A stretch of 64,000 nucleotides of DNA from Bradyrhizobium sp. CSS354 (GTDB taxonomy: Bacteria > Pseudomonadota > Alphaproteobacteria > Rhizobiales > Xanthobacteraceae): contig NZ_JAACFU010000017.1 in assembly GCF_029051725.1 (NCBI RefSeq), positions 1-64,000 on the forward strand, in the 5' to 3' direction. The notes below the pieces were generated by a model. The model saw only the letters and a program-made list of their open reading frames with translations. It had not been told where the DNA came from and did no database searches. Shown here piece after piece: positions 10,500-19,504 of the stretch. Numbering within the stretch: the stretch's first letter is position 1; every line of letters starts with the position of its first letter. The position numbers and the translations under genes were made by a program.

Positions 10500-11693
10500 C
10501 TAGGCTGTTCGCGCTAACCAACGCCGCGACAATTCTACCCAGTATGTCGATCCCAACGAGAGTATCTCGTCATTGAAATCGTAACTGGTATTGTGAAGAG
10601 CGCAGGGACCCGGCCCGTGGCCCTCCTCACGGTGCTCCCCATCCCCGGCCCCCAGAAATGCGAAGGCGCCAGGGCGCGCCTGTAGCATATATGCGAAATC
10701 CTCCGAGCCCATTGTCGGTACAACGTCCGCATCCACTTTCGCCTCGTTAACAATCGATTTCATTACTTCCCCCGCAAAGCGTGTTTCAGCCGGCGTGTTC
10801 ACCGTGGGCAGATAGCGTTTGATGATGAGCTCGGCCCCACATTCATGTGCCGCGGAAATATTTTGGACGATCGTCTGCATCCTGGACTCGATTAGATCCA
10901 ATGTCTTCTCGTCGAACGCTCTTATGGTGCCGGCAAGTGTGGCTGTATCTGGGACGATGTTTCTCGCCTCGCCCCCATTGAACTGAGTGACAGATAGTAC
11001 TGCTGCATCCATTGGATTCTTGTTGCGGGTGATGATGCCCTGGAGCGCCGTGACGATTAGTGAACCCGTTAAGATGGGATCCTTTCCATCATGCGGAAAC
11101 GCAGCGTGCGCGCCGACGCCAATGATCCGAATGTCGAAGTTGGTGCATCCCGCCAAAATCGGACCAGGCCTAATGCCGAAGTTATTTACGGGCAGGCCTG
11201 GCCAATTATGCAAACCGAAGACTGCGTCGACCGGAAACTGTCTGAAGATACCCTCATCCACCATCACCTTCGCGCCCGACCCATTTTCCTCCGCTGGGGA
11301 GAAGATGAATACGATTGTGCCATCGAAATCTCGAGTACGTGCCAAATGCCGAGCAGCGCCCAACAACATCGCCATGTGCCCATCATGACCGCAGGCATGC
11401 ATCTTTCCGGGATACTGCGACCGATGCGCGAACCCGTTGAGTTCCTGCATCGGCAGGGCATCCATGTCCGCGCGTAATCCAATCGAGCGTTTCCCGTCAC
11501 CGACGCGCAGCACGCCAACCACACCCGTGCGACCGAGGCCACGGTGCACCTCGACGCCATATTCTTTCAATGTTTTGGCAATGAGATCCGACGTTTCGGT
11601 CTCCTCGAAAGCCAACTCCGGATGAGCATGGAACCAGCGTCGCAATGCCCTCGTCTCTCCCTCCGCGGCCTTTATCTCTGGGATGGTTCGCAT
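10500..11693 (-). CDS. M20 family amidohydrolase, HipO-like (second copy)
   Basis: This 397-aa member of the hippurate hydrolase/IAA-amino acid hydrolase group has RADMDALPM, HACGHDGHM, the SPAEENGSGAK metal/catalytic glutamates, FGLHNWPG and a lid-domain GVGAHAAFPHDGKDP. It is cytoplasmic, with no signal peptide. It probably hydrolyses N-acyl amino acids or related amides, supplying free amino acid to the neighbouring dehydrogenase and aminotransferase steps. It is transcribed leftwards towards the racemase gene but separated from it by about 660 bp, so the two may not share a transcript. Confidence 0.93.
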   Translation of the reverse strand: MRTIPEIKAAEGETRALRRWFHAHPELAFEETETSDLIAKTLKEYGVEVHRGLGRTGVVGVLRVGDGKRSIGLRADMDALPMQELNGFAHRSQYPGKMHACGHDGHMAMLLGAARHLARTRDFDGTIVFIFSPAEENGSGAKVMVDEGIFRQFPVDAVFGLHNWPGLPVNNFGIRPGPILAGCTNFDIRIIGVGAHAAFPHDGKDPILTGSLIVTALQGIITRNKNPMDAAVLSVTQFNGGEARNIVPDTATLAGTIRAFDEKTLDLIESRMQTIVQNISAAHECGAELIIKRYLPTVNTPAETRFAGEVMKSIVNEAKVDADVVPTMGSEDFAYMLQARPGAFAFLGAGDGEHREEGHGPGPCALHNTSYDFNDEILSLGSTYWVELSRRWLARTA

Positions 11694-12142
11694 TGTGAGG
11701 CTCCGGTGGACGTATCTGCGCTTGTCGCCTGACAGGCATTGTTTTCATTTACGACGTTCAACTTCGAGCAGCGGTCGGGGCGCGCGCTGAATTCGGCTGA
11801 GAAACAGCTCTGTTGACGGCGCCTGTAGCGAACTCATGGCTAAATGTAGCGAACGCCGAAAGACTGATTTGTGCGATAAATCGCATGCCGGCGCCCTAAT
11901 CCAGCCTCAAGGCGCACCTCTTGGGCGGATTTCTGCCAAGCCGTGGCTCTCAGGCTCTTGCCGTACTGCGGCGATCATTACACTTCCGCTGAGAACAGCG
12001 AATGCAGCCATGTTTGGTTATGGGCAGCGGCAACTCGAGATTTTGTCCGCAGCTATTCTTCGATTCCTGACCACAACGCCACGACCAGACCGACGACTGT
12101 GTCTGCGGTCGAACGAGTGCCGGCTCGACGAGACAGGAGCGT
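11694..12142. other. Intergenic region, no supported gene
   Basis: Short frames only. It marks the change from ordinary island composition to the distinctly GC-rich FAD oxidase gene and may contain an insertion boundary, although no inverted repeat or target duplication could be recognised. Confidence 0.4.
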
Positions 12143-13570
12143 TCACAGCATTTTGCCCGGGTTCATGATGCCAAGCGGATCGAGCATCGCCTTGAGCTGT
12201 CGCATCAGCTCGATCGCGGTCTTGTCCTTCACGTCGGGCAGCTCGTCGCGCTTGAGCACGCCGATGCCGTGCTCCGCCGAGATCGAGCCGCCCATGCGCA
12301 GCACGATGGCGAACACGACCGCGTTCATCTCGTGCCAGCGCGCCAGATAATCCGCGGTGTTGGCGCCGACGGGCTGGCTGACATTGTAGTGCAGATTGCC
12401 GTCGCCGAGATGGCCGAACGGCACCGGCCGCGCGCCGGGGATCAGTTTCACCACGGCTTCATTGGCCTCCCCGATGAAGGCCGACACGGTGGCCACCGGC
12501 ACCGAGATGTCGTGCTTGATCGAGCCGCCCTCCGGCTTCTGTGCCGACGACATCTCATCGCGCAGCTTCCAGAAGCCGGCGCGCTGGGTCAGATTGGCCG
12601 CGATCACCGCGTCGTCGACGATCTCGTCCTCCATGGCGCGGCCGAGGATGGTTTCGAGCGGCGTGCGGGCGTCGTCGCCGGGGGACGACAATTCCATCAG
12701 CACGTACCAAGCATGCTTTTGCGCGAGCGGATCGCGCACGTCGATGCCGTGGCGGATCGAGAAATCGACCGCCATCTCCGAGAGCAGCTCGAAACTCGTC
12801 AGCGCATTGGCGGCCTCGCTTTGCGCGATTGCCAGCAGCTTCAGCGCGGCGTCCGGCGACTTCAGCCCGACGAAGGCGGTCTCGATCGACCGCGGCTTCG
12901 GAAACAGTTTTAGCGTCGCCGCGGTGATGATGCCGAGCGTGCCTTCGGCGCCGATGAAGAGGTTGTGCAGATTGTAGCCGGTGTTGTCCTTCTTCAGCTT
13001 GGAGAGCACGTTGAGCACGCGCCCGTCCGCCAGCACCACCTCGAGCCCCAGCGCCATCTCGCGCGCGACGCCATAGGCGAGCGCGGCCGTGCCGCCGGCA
13101 TTGGTCGAGAGATTGCCGCCGATGGTGCAGCTCCCTTCCGCGCCGAGCGAGAGCGGAAACAGCCGGTCGACGTCCGCGGCCTTCTGCTGCGCGATCTGCA
13201 GCACCACGCCGGCCTCGCAGGTCATGGTGTTCGACGCAGTGTCGATCTCACGGATCTTGTCGAGCCGCCGCAGCGACACCACCACCTCGCCATTGTGCGG
13301 CGTCTGGCCGCCGACGAGCCCGGTGTTGCCGCCCTGCGGCACCAGCGCGATTCTGTGCGCGGAGGCGAGCTTGCAGATTGCGGCGACCTCCGCGGTCGAG
13401 CCGGGGCGCAGCACCAGCGGCGAGCGGCCGTGGAAAAGGTTGCGCTCCTCGGTGACATACGCCTCGATGTCGGCCGCGTCGGTGATGGCGTGCCTCTCGC
13501 CGACGATCTTGCGGAATTTCCCGATCAACTCGGGCAGAAGCGGCGCTGCGGGAGTCCTGCTGAGAGTCAT
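12143..13570 (-). CDS. FAD-binding oxidase, GlcD/D-2-hydroxyglutarate (D-lactate) dehydrogenase type
   Basis: This flavoprotein would oxidise a D-2-hydroxy acid to the 2-oxo acid. The FAD-binding PCMH-type domain contains PQGGNTGLVGGQT, and GAEGTLGIITAATL follows. The C-terminal FAD-oxidase domain has PFGHLGDGNLHYN and SAEHGIG, which carry the His/Glu residues typical of this family. Start MTLSRTP (13570, 475 aa) is preferred over an in-frame start at 13615 because AAGG lies about 10 bp upstream and the family usually begins near here. Its third positions are visibly richer in G/C than those of its neighbours, pointing to a different origin, perhaps a chromosomal duplicate. Confidence 0.93.
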   Translation of the reverse strand: MTLSRTPAAPLLPELIGKFRKIVGERHAITDAADIEAYVTEERNLFHGRSPLVLRPGSTAEVAAICKLASAHRIALVPQGGNTGLVGGQTPHNGEVVVSLRRLDKIREIDTASNTMTCEAGVVLQIAQQKAADVDRLFPLSLGAEGSCTIGGNLSTNAGGTAALAYGVAREMALGLEVVLADGRVLNVLSKLKKDNTGYNLHNLFIGAEGTLGIITAATLKLFPKPRSIETAFVGLKSPDAALKLLAIAQSEAANALTSFELLSEMAVDFSIRHGIDVRDPLAQKHAWYVLMELSSPGDDARTPLETILGRAMEDEIVDDAVIAANLTQRAGFWKLRDEMSSAQKPEGGSIKHDISVPVATVSAFIGEANEAVVKLIPGARPVPFGHLGDGNLHYNVSQPVGANTADYLARWHEMNAVVFAIVLRMGGSISAEHGIGVLKRDELPDVKDKTAIELMRQLKAMLDPLGIMNPGKML

Positions 13571-13863
13571 GACCGTTACCTTCGTAAGCGGCGCCGACAT
13601 TACAGCTGTCGGCAATGCAAATTGCGGAAAATGCAGCGCTCAAAAACAATGATTCAGCCGGCAAGTCGACCGCCTGTGCCACTGCACCGATAAAGTAGAG
13701 CACTGGGATCTTCTGGCCTGACTGTCTGCTCAGGCCACTCCGAGGCGCGCTCAATGCTGACGGACGAGCCTGCGGCGGCATCAGCATACGCTTCGCACAC
13801 ACAGCCACTGAAATCGGGCGGCTCAACAGTCGGGTTGCACCGCTTCTCCTTATCCCGCGTCCC

Positions 13864-14826
13864 TTAATAGCCGCGCCTCATGTCCACGGCGTTCCTCATC
13901 GGCTCGTTCTTCAGGAAGTGGCCAATGTTGTCGCCAAAGATAGAGAACACCCGCTCTGTATAGTTCGTTGGACTTCCCGCCACATGAGGCGTCGCAATCA
14001 CGTTTGGCATATCCCATAGCGGGCTGTCCTGGGACAGCGGTTCGTGCTCGAAGACGTCGAGCATAGCTCCGGCGATTTCTCGCGTCTGAAGAGCCTTGAT
14101 CAAGTCTGCCTCCACCACGACGTTACCTCGGGCGATGTTAACGAGAAAGGCATCACCTCGCATGCGCGCGAACTCCGCTGCGCCGATGAGCCCGATTGTG
14201 TCCGCGGTCGCGGGCACAGCCAGAACCACAAAGTCGCACAGCGGAAGCAACTCTGCGAGCCTGTCGGAGGCAAACAGGTGGTCGACACCCTCGACTGCTA
14301 TGGAAATATCCCGTTTCGAGCCTACGACTGTCATTCCAGCGCTCTTGGCGCGACGCGCGATGGTCGCTCCGATGGAGCCCAGTCCGACTACTCCGAGCGT
14401 CTTCTCAGCTAGGGGCGCCACATAACGCGGGTTCCACTTTCGTTCGGCCTGCTCTTGTAAGAACCTCCGGAAATCCCAGTGCAGCATCGTTACGCCGGCC
14501 ATCACAAAGTCCGTGATGATGTCACCGTGAATTCCGCGTGCATTGGTGACGGCGATGTGACCCGCTCGATCGCGAATGGGCAAGATGGAATCAACACCGG
14601 CGTTAGTGCATTGAAACCAGCGCAATTTCTTCGCCTTATTGAACAGCTCTACAGGGAAGCGAGACGCGAGCAGTGCATCTGCCTCACCTATGTAACGCTC
14701 CAGCCGTTCGGGATCGGGCGCGCTGATTGCGCGAACCTGCGGGAAACGCTCCCCGATGAGTCCTGCGTATGTTTCGGCAGCAGGATGGTTGAGGAGCACA
14801 GTAAGTGCTGGAACTTTATCGACCAT
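13864..14826 (-). CDS. D-isomer-specific 2-hydroxyacid dehydrogenase, NAD(P)-dependent
   Basis: This 320-aa enzyme would interconvert a 2-oxo acid and a D-2-hydroxy acid with NAD(P)H (glyoxylate/hydroxypyruvate reductase group). The Rossmann loop is GVVGLGSIG. The catalytic triad is visible: Arg in NIARGNVV, Glu in DVFEHEPL, His in TPHVAGSP. The ATG at 14826 has a GGAG ahead. It lies next to the FAD oxidase that could act on the same hydroxy acid in the opposite direction, and just downstream (on the minus strand) of the second importer. The exact substrate is unknown. Confidence 0.92.
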   Translation of the reverse strand: MVDKVPALTVLLNHPAAETYAGLIGERFPQVRAISAPDPERLERYIGEADALLASRFPVELFNKAKKLRWFQCTNAGVDSILPIRDRAGHIAVTNARGIHGDIITDFVMAGVTMLHWDFRRFLQEQAERKWNPRYVAPLAEKTLGVVGLGSIGATIARRAKSAGMTVVGSKRDISIAVEGVDHLFASDRLAELLPLCDFVVLAVPATADTIGLIGAAEFARMRGDAFLVNIARGNVVVEADLIKALQTREIAGAMLDVFEHEPLSQDSPLWDMPNVIATPHVAGSPTNYTERVFSIFGDNIGHFLKNEPMRNAVDMRRGY

Positions 14827-14956
14827 ATTGATCTCCGAAACGCGACAATTTTAGCCGGCTGCCGCACGTTTGTTGTCGCTTGTCACGCAGTGTTCAGGGT
14901 ACTCGGGGGGCGACGCCACGCATTTCTAGTCGACCTCGCAAAGCGACGTCGACAAG

Positions 14957-16045
14957 CTACTCCTTCAGAACGCTTGCGTCGTTCGCGACCCAAGAGGCGA
15001 CACACGCATCGCCGATCCCGGGCAGTGTTTCAGCTGAGACGTTGAGCACCTTCGACGTCAGCTGCAATCCATACTCCGTGCGAAATTCGACGATGGTCGC
15101 ATCACCAATGAATGTCATGTCGACAATACGCCCCTGAACTCCACGTGGATTTCCGACGGCTTTGTCGAGGCGCAAATGTTCGGGTCGCACACAAAGCGTG
15201 GCATCCATATCCGCCTCGGGCCGACGCGCGGCAGCCAAGTCCTCACCGCCAGGCCCCTGAAGGACGCCGGACCTGAGCTTGACGGGGATGAGATTTACCT
15301 CACCCACAAAACTGGCAACAAACAAATCGGCGGGCCTGCGATATATATCCTGCGGTGCGGAAACCTGCCGTATCCGCCCCTCATGCATCACCGCTATCCG
15401 ATCGGACATGGCAAGAGCCTCATCCTGATCATGGGTGACATAGATCATCGTCTTGCCGACTTCCTTATGCAAGGTCTTGATCTCGTTCCTGAGATGCTGG
15501 CGCAACTTTCTATCCAGCGCACCGAGAGGTTCGTCGAGAAGCAGGACAGGTGGTTCGAAAACCATTGCTCTGGCAATCGCCACTCTCTGCTGTTGACCGC
15601 CGGACATTTGGTGAGGGTATCGTGAGGCCAGGGCAGTGAGGTGCACCTGGTCAAGGACGCGATGCACGCGGGTTTCGATCTCCGCCTTAGGCATACGTCG
15701 CATCCGAAGCGGATATGCGACATTCTCGGCGACCGTCATGTGCGGGAACAGGGCATAGTTCTGGAAGATCACGCCGAGTTCGCGACGGTGGGGCGGCAGT
15801 CGCGTGATATCCTTGTCATCCAACAAGATCTGACCGCTGTCCGGCAACTCGAAACCAGCGATCATCATCAGAGTTGTCGTCTTTCCCGATCCGCTCGGGC
15901 CCAGCAATGAGACGAACTCTCCGGGCGATATCGTAAGGCTGACACTATCAACGGCTGTTGCGCGGCCGTACCGTTTGTGCAGGCTATGCAGCACAATCCC
16001 ACCGGTCTTCACATCAGCGCTGGTCAACCCGGCTTTCATCAGCAT
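14957..16045 (-). CDS. ABC transporter ATP-binding protein (PotA-like), second importer
   Basis: This 362-aa ATPase has Walker A GPSGSGKTT, signature MSGGQQQR, Walker B VLLLDEPLGALD, the switch THDQDEAL and a C-terminal TOBE region with VRPEHLRL. GGAG precedes the start at 16045; an ATG two codons later is also in frame. It is the last gene of an operon with the fused permease (49 bp upstream) and a Tat-exported binding protein. The class fits putrescine/spermidine, 2-aminoethylphosphonate or Fe(III)-type importers; the binding protein favours an organic amine. Confidence 0.93.
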   Translation of the reverse strand: MLMKAGLTSADVKTGGIVLHSLHKRYGRATAVDSVSLTISPGEFVSLLGPSGSGKTTTLMMIAGFELPDSGQILLDDKDITRLPPHRRELGVIFQNYALFPHMTVAENVAYPLRMRRMPKAEIETRVHRVLDQVHLTALASRYPHQMSGGQQQRVAIARAMVFEPPVLLLDEPLGALDRKLRQHLRNEIKTLHKEVGKTMIYVTHDQDEALAMSDRIAVMHEGRIRQVSAPQDIYRRPADLFVASFVGEVNLIPVKLRSGVLQGPGGEDLAAARRPEADMDATLCVRPEHLRLDKAVGNPRGVQGRIVDMTFIGDATIVEFRTEYGLQLTSKVLNVSAETLPGIGDACVASWVANDASVLKE

Positions 16046-16093
16046 TTGGGCTCCAATTGGTGCTCTGTTCGCCTGTTAGCGTGCTCTCGTACT

Positions 16094-17866
16094 TCAGACA
16101 CTTTTTCTGCGCCGCAGCCAGGCACTCACGATGATGACAGCCGCGGCCAGCAACACCTGCAGAGTGGCCACCGCCGAAATGGTGGGATCGACGCCTTGCG
16201 AGATGCTTTGCCACATAAGCATAGGCAGAGTGGTGATCACTCCGATGCCCAGGAACAGCACGTACACGACATCATCGAAGGAGTGCAGAAAAGCAAAAAA
16301 TGCGGCCACGATAAAGGCTGGCGTAATCAGTGGAATAGTGATCGTGCGGAATGTGGCCCCGGGCCCTGCGCCAAGGCTACGAGCCGCCCGCTCATACGCC
16401 GGGTTGAGGTCACGAAGATTAGCGACAATAAGGACCACTACGTAGGGGATCGAGTAGACGGCTTCCCCAAGCGCCAGCCCGAACTCGGTGCCCTGAAGGC
16501 CTACCCGAGCCAGCACGAAATAGGTGGCAATCGCCACCACGATGGTCGGCAGGATGATAGGGGAAAGCACGAGAGCAACCATTGCTCCGCGACCAGGTAT
16601 GCGGCCGCGCGCAAGACCGAAAGCAAGCGTCGCGCCGAGTGCCATTGCCATGGAGGTCGCCATCAGTGCGACGCGTATGCTTGTAAATGTCGCATTTATC
16701 CAACCAGAATCGGAGATGTACGCTTGGTAGTTGTGGAGCGAATAACCAGGCGCGGGGAACTCGAAAAAGGCGGACGAACTGAACGAGAGATATGCCACGA
16801 CCAGTATCGGTAGGAGAAGAAGCGTTCCTAGGAGGGACGAAACGATGGATACGCCATAGCCGCCCAGAGAGGGCAGCCAGCGGTCGAGAACGTTAGCCGC
16901 AGACCCAAGATGCATCAGCCACTGCTTTCGCGTGCGGGGACTGGCAACGGCATCTTGACCGGTTTTCTCGTCGGACAATCCCAAAAGCTTATTGATTGGA
17001 AAGAAGCGGGATCCAATCCACAGCGTCGCCAGCACCGAGACCAGAAGTACGATGGACAGCGCGGATCCGGAGCCCCAGTTAAGATGATCAACCACCTCGC
17101 TATAGATCTGCATCGTGATCGTGAAATCGGACAAGCTGCCGAGCAGTGCCGGCGTGATGTAAAAGCCAAGGCAGTTGACAAACACGAGCAGCACTGCGGC
17201 CATGACGCCCGGCAAGCTGAGCGGCAGGAACACCGTCAGAAACGCCGCAATCGGGCTCGCACCGTTGGCTCTGGCGGCACGCAGCAGCTTTTCATCAATG
17301 CTCGACATGACGGTGTACATAGGAAGGATCATGAGCGGCAAAACTATCTGGGTCATGCCAATGATCACGCTTGCGCGGTTGTAGAGCATTGAAATCGGCT
17401 GCGAGATGAGGCCTAATTTGAGCAGGAGATCATTGATAATCCCGCCGCGCCCCAGGAGAACGATCCACGCGAAGGTGCGCACCAATACGCTGGTGAAGTA
17501 CGGCAACACAACCGCGATGAGAAGGAATGTGCGCAAGCTCGATGATTTGCTCGTCGTCAACGAGTAGGCCATGGGATAGCCAAGCACCAAGGCGAGCGCG
17601 GTGACTGATGCGCTTATCTGCAACGTAGTGCGCAATACGGCCAGGTAGACCGGATCCCCACCGATTCTTACAAAGCGCGCGAACGTCCAATTGGGCATTC
17701 CGAGGGAAAGCATCAGGAGCCCGGCGAGCGGCACGAGAAAGAGCAGCGCAAGGAAGATACCGCCCGGCAGCAGGAGCCAAGCCCATGGCGTGGGTCCGAC
17801 CGAGTGCGCGACCGCCGACGACTCTGACGGGACGTTGCCTGTCGGCAGGATCACTGTACGCGCCAT
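16094..17866 (-). CDS. ABC transporter permease with two fused BPD domains
   Basis: At 590 aa this is twice the normal permease length. Residues to about 290 form a PotB-like permease with an EAA loop near KLLRAARANGASPIAAF. The second half from about 350 is PotC-like, with its loop near YERAARSLGAGPGATFRTI. About twelve membrane segments are expected. The fusion supplies both halves of the pore from one gene, unlike the separate permeases of the first importer. The ATG at 17866 is chosen because it overlaps the end of the binding-protein gene by 16 bp; an upstream in-frame start at 17932 would lie deep inside that gene. Confidence 0.9.
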   Translation of the reverse strand: MARTVILPTGNVPSESSAVAHSVGPTPWAWLLLPGGIFLALLFLVPLAGLLMLSLGMPNWTFARFVRIGGDPVYLAVLRTTLQISASVTALALVLGYPMAYSLTTSKSSSLRTFLLIAVVLPYFTSVLVRTFAWIVLLGRGGIINDLLLKLGLISQPISMLYNRASVIIGMTQIVLPLMILPMYTVMSSIDEKLLRAARANGASPIAAFLTVFLPLSLPGVMAAVLLVFVNCLGFYITPALLGSLSDFTITMQIYSEVVDHLNWGSGSALSIVLLVSVLATLWIGSRFFPINKLLGLSDEKTGQDAVASPRTRKQWLMHLGSAANVLDRWLPSLGGYGVSIVSSLLGTLLLLPILVVAYLSFSSSAFFEFPAPGYSLHNYQAYISDSGWINATFTSIRVALMATSMAMALGATLAFGLARGRIPGRGAMVALVLSPIILPTIVVAIATYFVLARVGLQGTEFGLALGEAVYSIPYVVVLIVANLRDLNPAYERAARSLGAGPGATFRTITIPLITPAFIVAAFFAFLHSFDDVVYVLFLGIGVITTLPMLMWQSISQGVDPTISAVATLQVLLAAAVIIVSAWLRRRKSV

Positions 17867-18990
17867 GCCAGCCACCGGTCTCCGATGTGCTCGAGATTGG
17901 TTTTGCCGTCGGGACGCTTGGCCGCAAGCCAAGCAGAGTCCTCGTGGATCACCTTGGAGGAATTTTCAGGATTGATGCTGAGCAAGGGGACCTGATCAGA
18001 AGGCAGATGGTCGAGCTGATTTATGTTCGGGCCGGGATACCCCGTTCCTATGGTGAACTCGGCAGCAACTGCCGCTCGATTTACGAATGCAATCAGCTTC
18101 TGCGCGTTTTCGCTGTTCGGGCCACCCTTCAGAACTGTCCAATAGGTGTAGTTCACGTATGCCCCGTCCCAAATCATCTGAATAGGGGCACCCTGACGAA
18201 TTGCGCTGATCGCGCGGCCGTCGAAGCAACTCGATATTGCGATCTCCCTATTGAGAAGCAATTGAGGCGCCTCGCTCCCCGCACTCCACCATTTGCTGAT
18301 GTGCGGCCTGATTTCGTCGAACTTCTTAAGGGCCCTGTCGATCTTGTCGTCCGTGAGCGGCCAGATGTCAGATTTCGGCACCCCATCGGCCAGCAACGCG
18401 AACACGATGTTGTTTTTTGCATTTGCCGGCAACTGAGTGAGACCGCGGGGGCCAGGAAACGCCTTGACGTTCCAGAAATCGCCCCAGCTTTTTGGACCAT
18501 TGTTTCCAAGTGCGCGCTTATCATAGGCCAACGTCATGGCCGATGCGATCACTGGGACTGCGCTTTTGAGACGAACCGATTCCTCAGTCCCCTTTATGGA
18601 TTCAGCGTCCCAAAGGCTATAATTGATCGGGACGAACATGCCCGCTTCGTCCATCGATGGAAGGGTCGACGCCTGTATGAAGGCCGTATCCCAATCAACA
18701 CGGCCGGCTTGGTTCATCGCCTTAACCTGAGGCTCGGCGACATCGGCAACGACGTCGACCACCTTGATGCCGGTTGCTTCGGTAAAAGGCTCGTAGACGT
18801 TTTTCCGAATGCCTTTAGTAAACAGACCGCCCCAGGAGAACGCGATGACTTGACCACTACCGGCAAGCTTGTCCTGCGCAAAGGCAACTGTCGATCGCGC
18901 GAGCGCGGGAATAGCCATTGCGGCGGCGGCAGCACGAAGCATGCTCCGGCGGCTAAAGCCGGACGGTTGATGTTTGAATAAGTCGCTCAT
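17851..18990 (-). CDS. Extracellular solute-binding protein (PotD-like), Tat-exported
   Basis: This is a periplasmic binding protein of 379 aa. It begins MSDLFKHQPSG and has a twin-arginine motif SRRSMLRAAAAAMA followed by an AFAQD cleavage region. The body has the family-1/PotD layout (VIAFSWGGLFTKGIRKNVYEPF, later SSCFDGRAISAIRQGAP). The start at 18990 is chosen over a much longer upstream frame because AGGAAGGGGA lies ahead and the Tat motif falls at the N-terminus. It is the first gene of the second importer operon and overlaps the fused permease gene. Confidence 0.9.
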   Translation of the reverse strand: MSDLFKHQPSGFSRRSMLRAAAAAMAIPALARSTVAFAQDKLAGSGQVIAFSWGGLFTKGIRKNVYEPFTEATGIKVVDVVADVAEPQVKAMNQAGRVDWDTAFIQASTLPSMDEAGMFVPINYSLWDAESIKGTEESVRLKSAVPVIASAMTLAYDKRALGNNGPKSWGDFWNVKAFPGPRGLTQLPANAKNNIVFALLADGVPKSDIWPLTDDKIDRALKKFDEIRPHISKWWSAGSEAPQLLLNREIAISSCFDGRAISAIRQGAPIQMIWDGAYVNYTYWTVLKGGPNSENAQKLIAFVNRAAVAAEFTIGTGYPGPNINQLDHLPSDQVPLLSINPENSSKVIHEDSAWLAAKRPDGKTNLEHIGDRWLAWRVQ

Positions 18991-19504
18991 AGCTTCCCCT
19001 TCCTGGTCTCGTTCCGTGAACGCCGCGACAAGGCAACAGTCCGGCCGAGGAGTGAACCTAACCTCGATCGAAGTGGGCTCCGAAAGCGCTTGCCTAGCCC
19101 GACTAGGGCAAATAACGTCGGGAACACACGTGTTAGTTGAACAAACTGTAAGGTAGTGGTCGATTTGCGAAGGATGCCCATTGCCTACGTCCACCGATGC
19201 AGCATATGCAAAAGTTCTGCTCAGAATAGGGGAAGGTTGCCACGAGAACCGGCGATGAAACACTCCTCCAAGCCTAAATACTGCACGAACAAGCCGAACC
19301 GCGATGTTTTCATGCGGATTTCGTGCCGCGTGAAGCAATCAAAGGCGTCCGCATCGGAAGGGAGCCGCGAAGTTGAAAAGGGCTGCCACGCGACCGAAAG
19401 GGATGCGGCAAGCGGATCACGTTGCGAAGTAAACGAGCTCTGTGATTCGCTGCGCGCCTTCGGCTGGTGCCCTTGTCTGGGGGCCTGTCGGTACGCTTTC
19501 CCAA
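18991..19504. other. Intergenic region; promoter side of second importer
   Basis: About 510 bp lies between the binding protein gene and the hydrolase-like gene, both on the minus strand. No gene is supported. The importer promoter should be here but no clear -35/-10 or operator could be assigned. Confidence 0.45.

Noticed and set aside
12269..13693. Long plus-strand frames opposite the FAD oxidase
   Set aside because: High third-position GC leaves the complementary frames open by chance; the minus strand carries all conserved motifs.
17785..18981. 398-codon plus-strand frame
   Set aside because: Antisense shadow of the Tat-exported binding protein, with no family resemblance.
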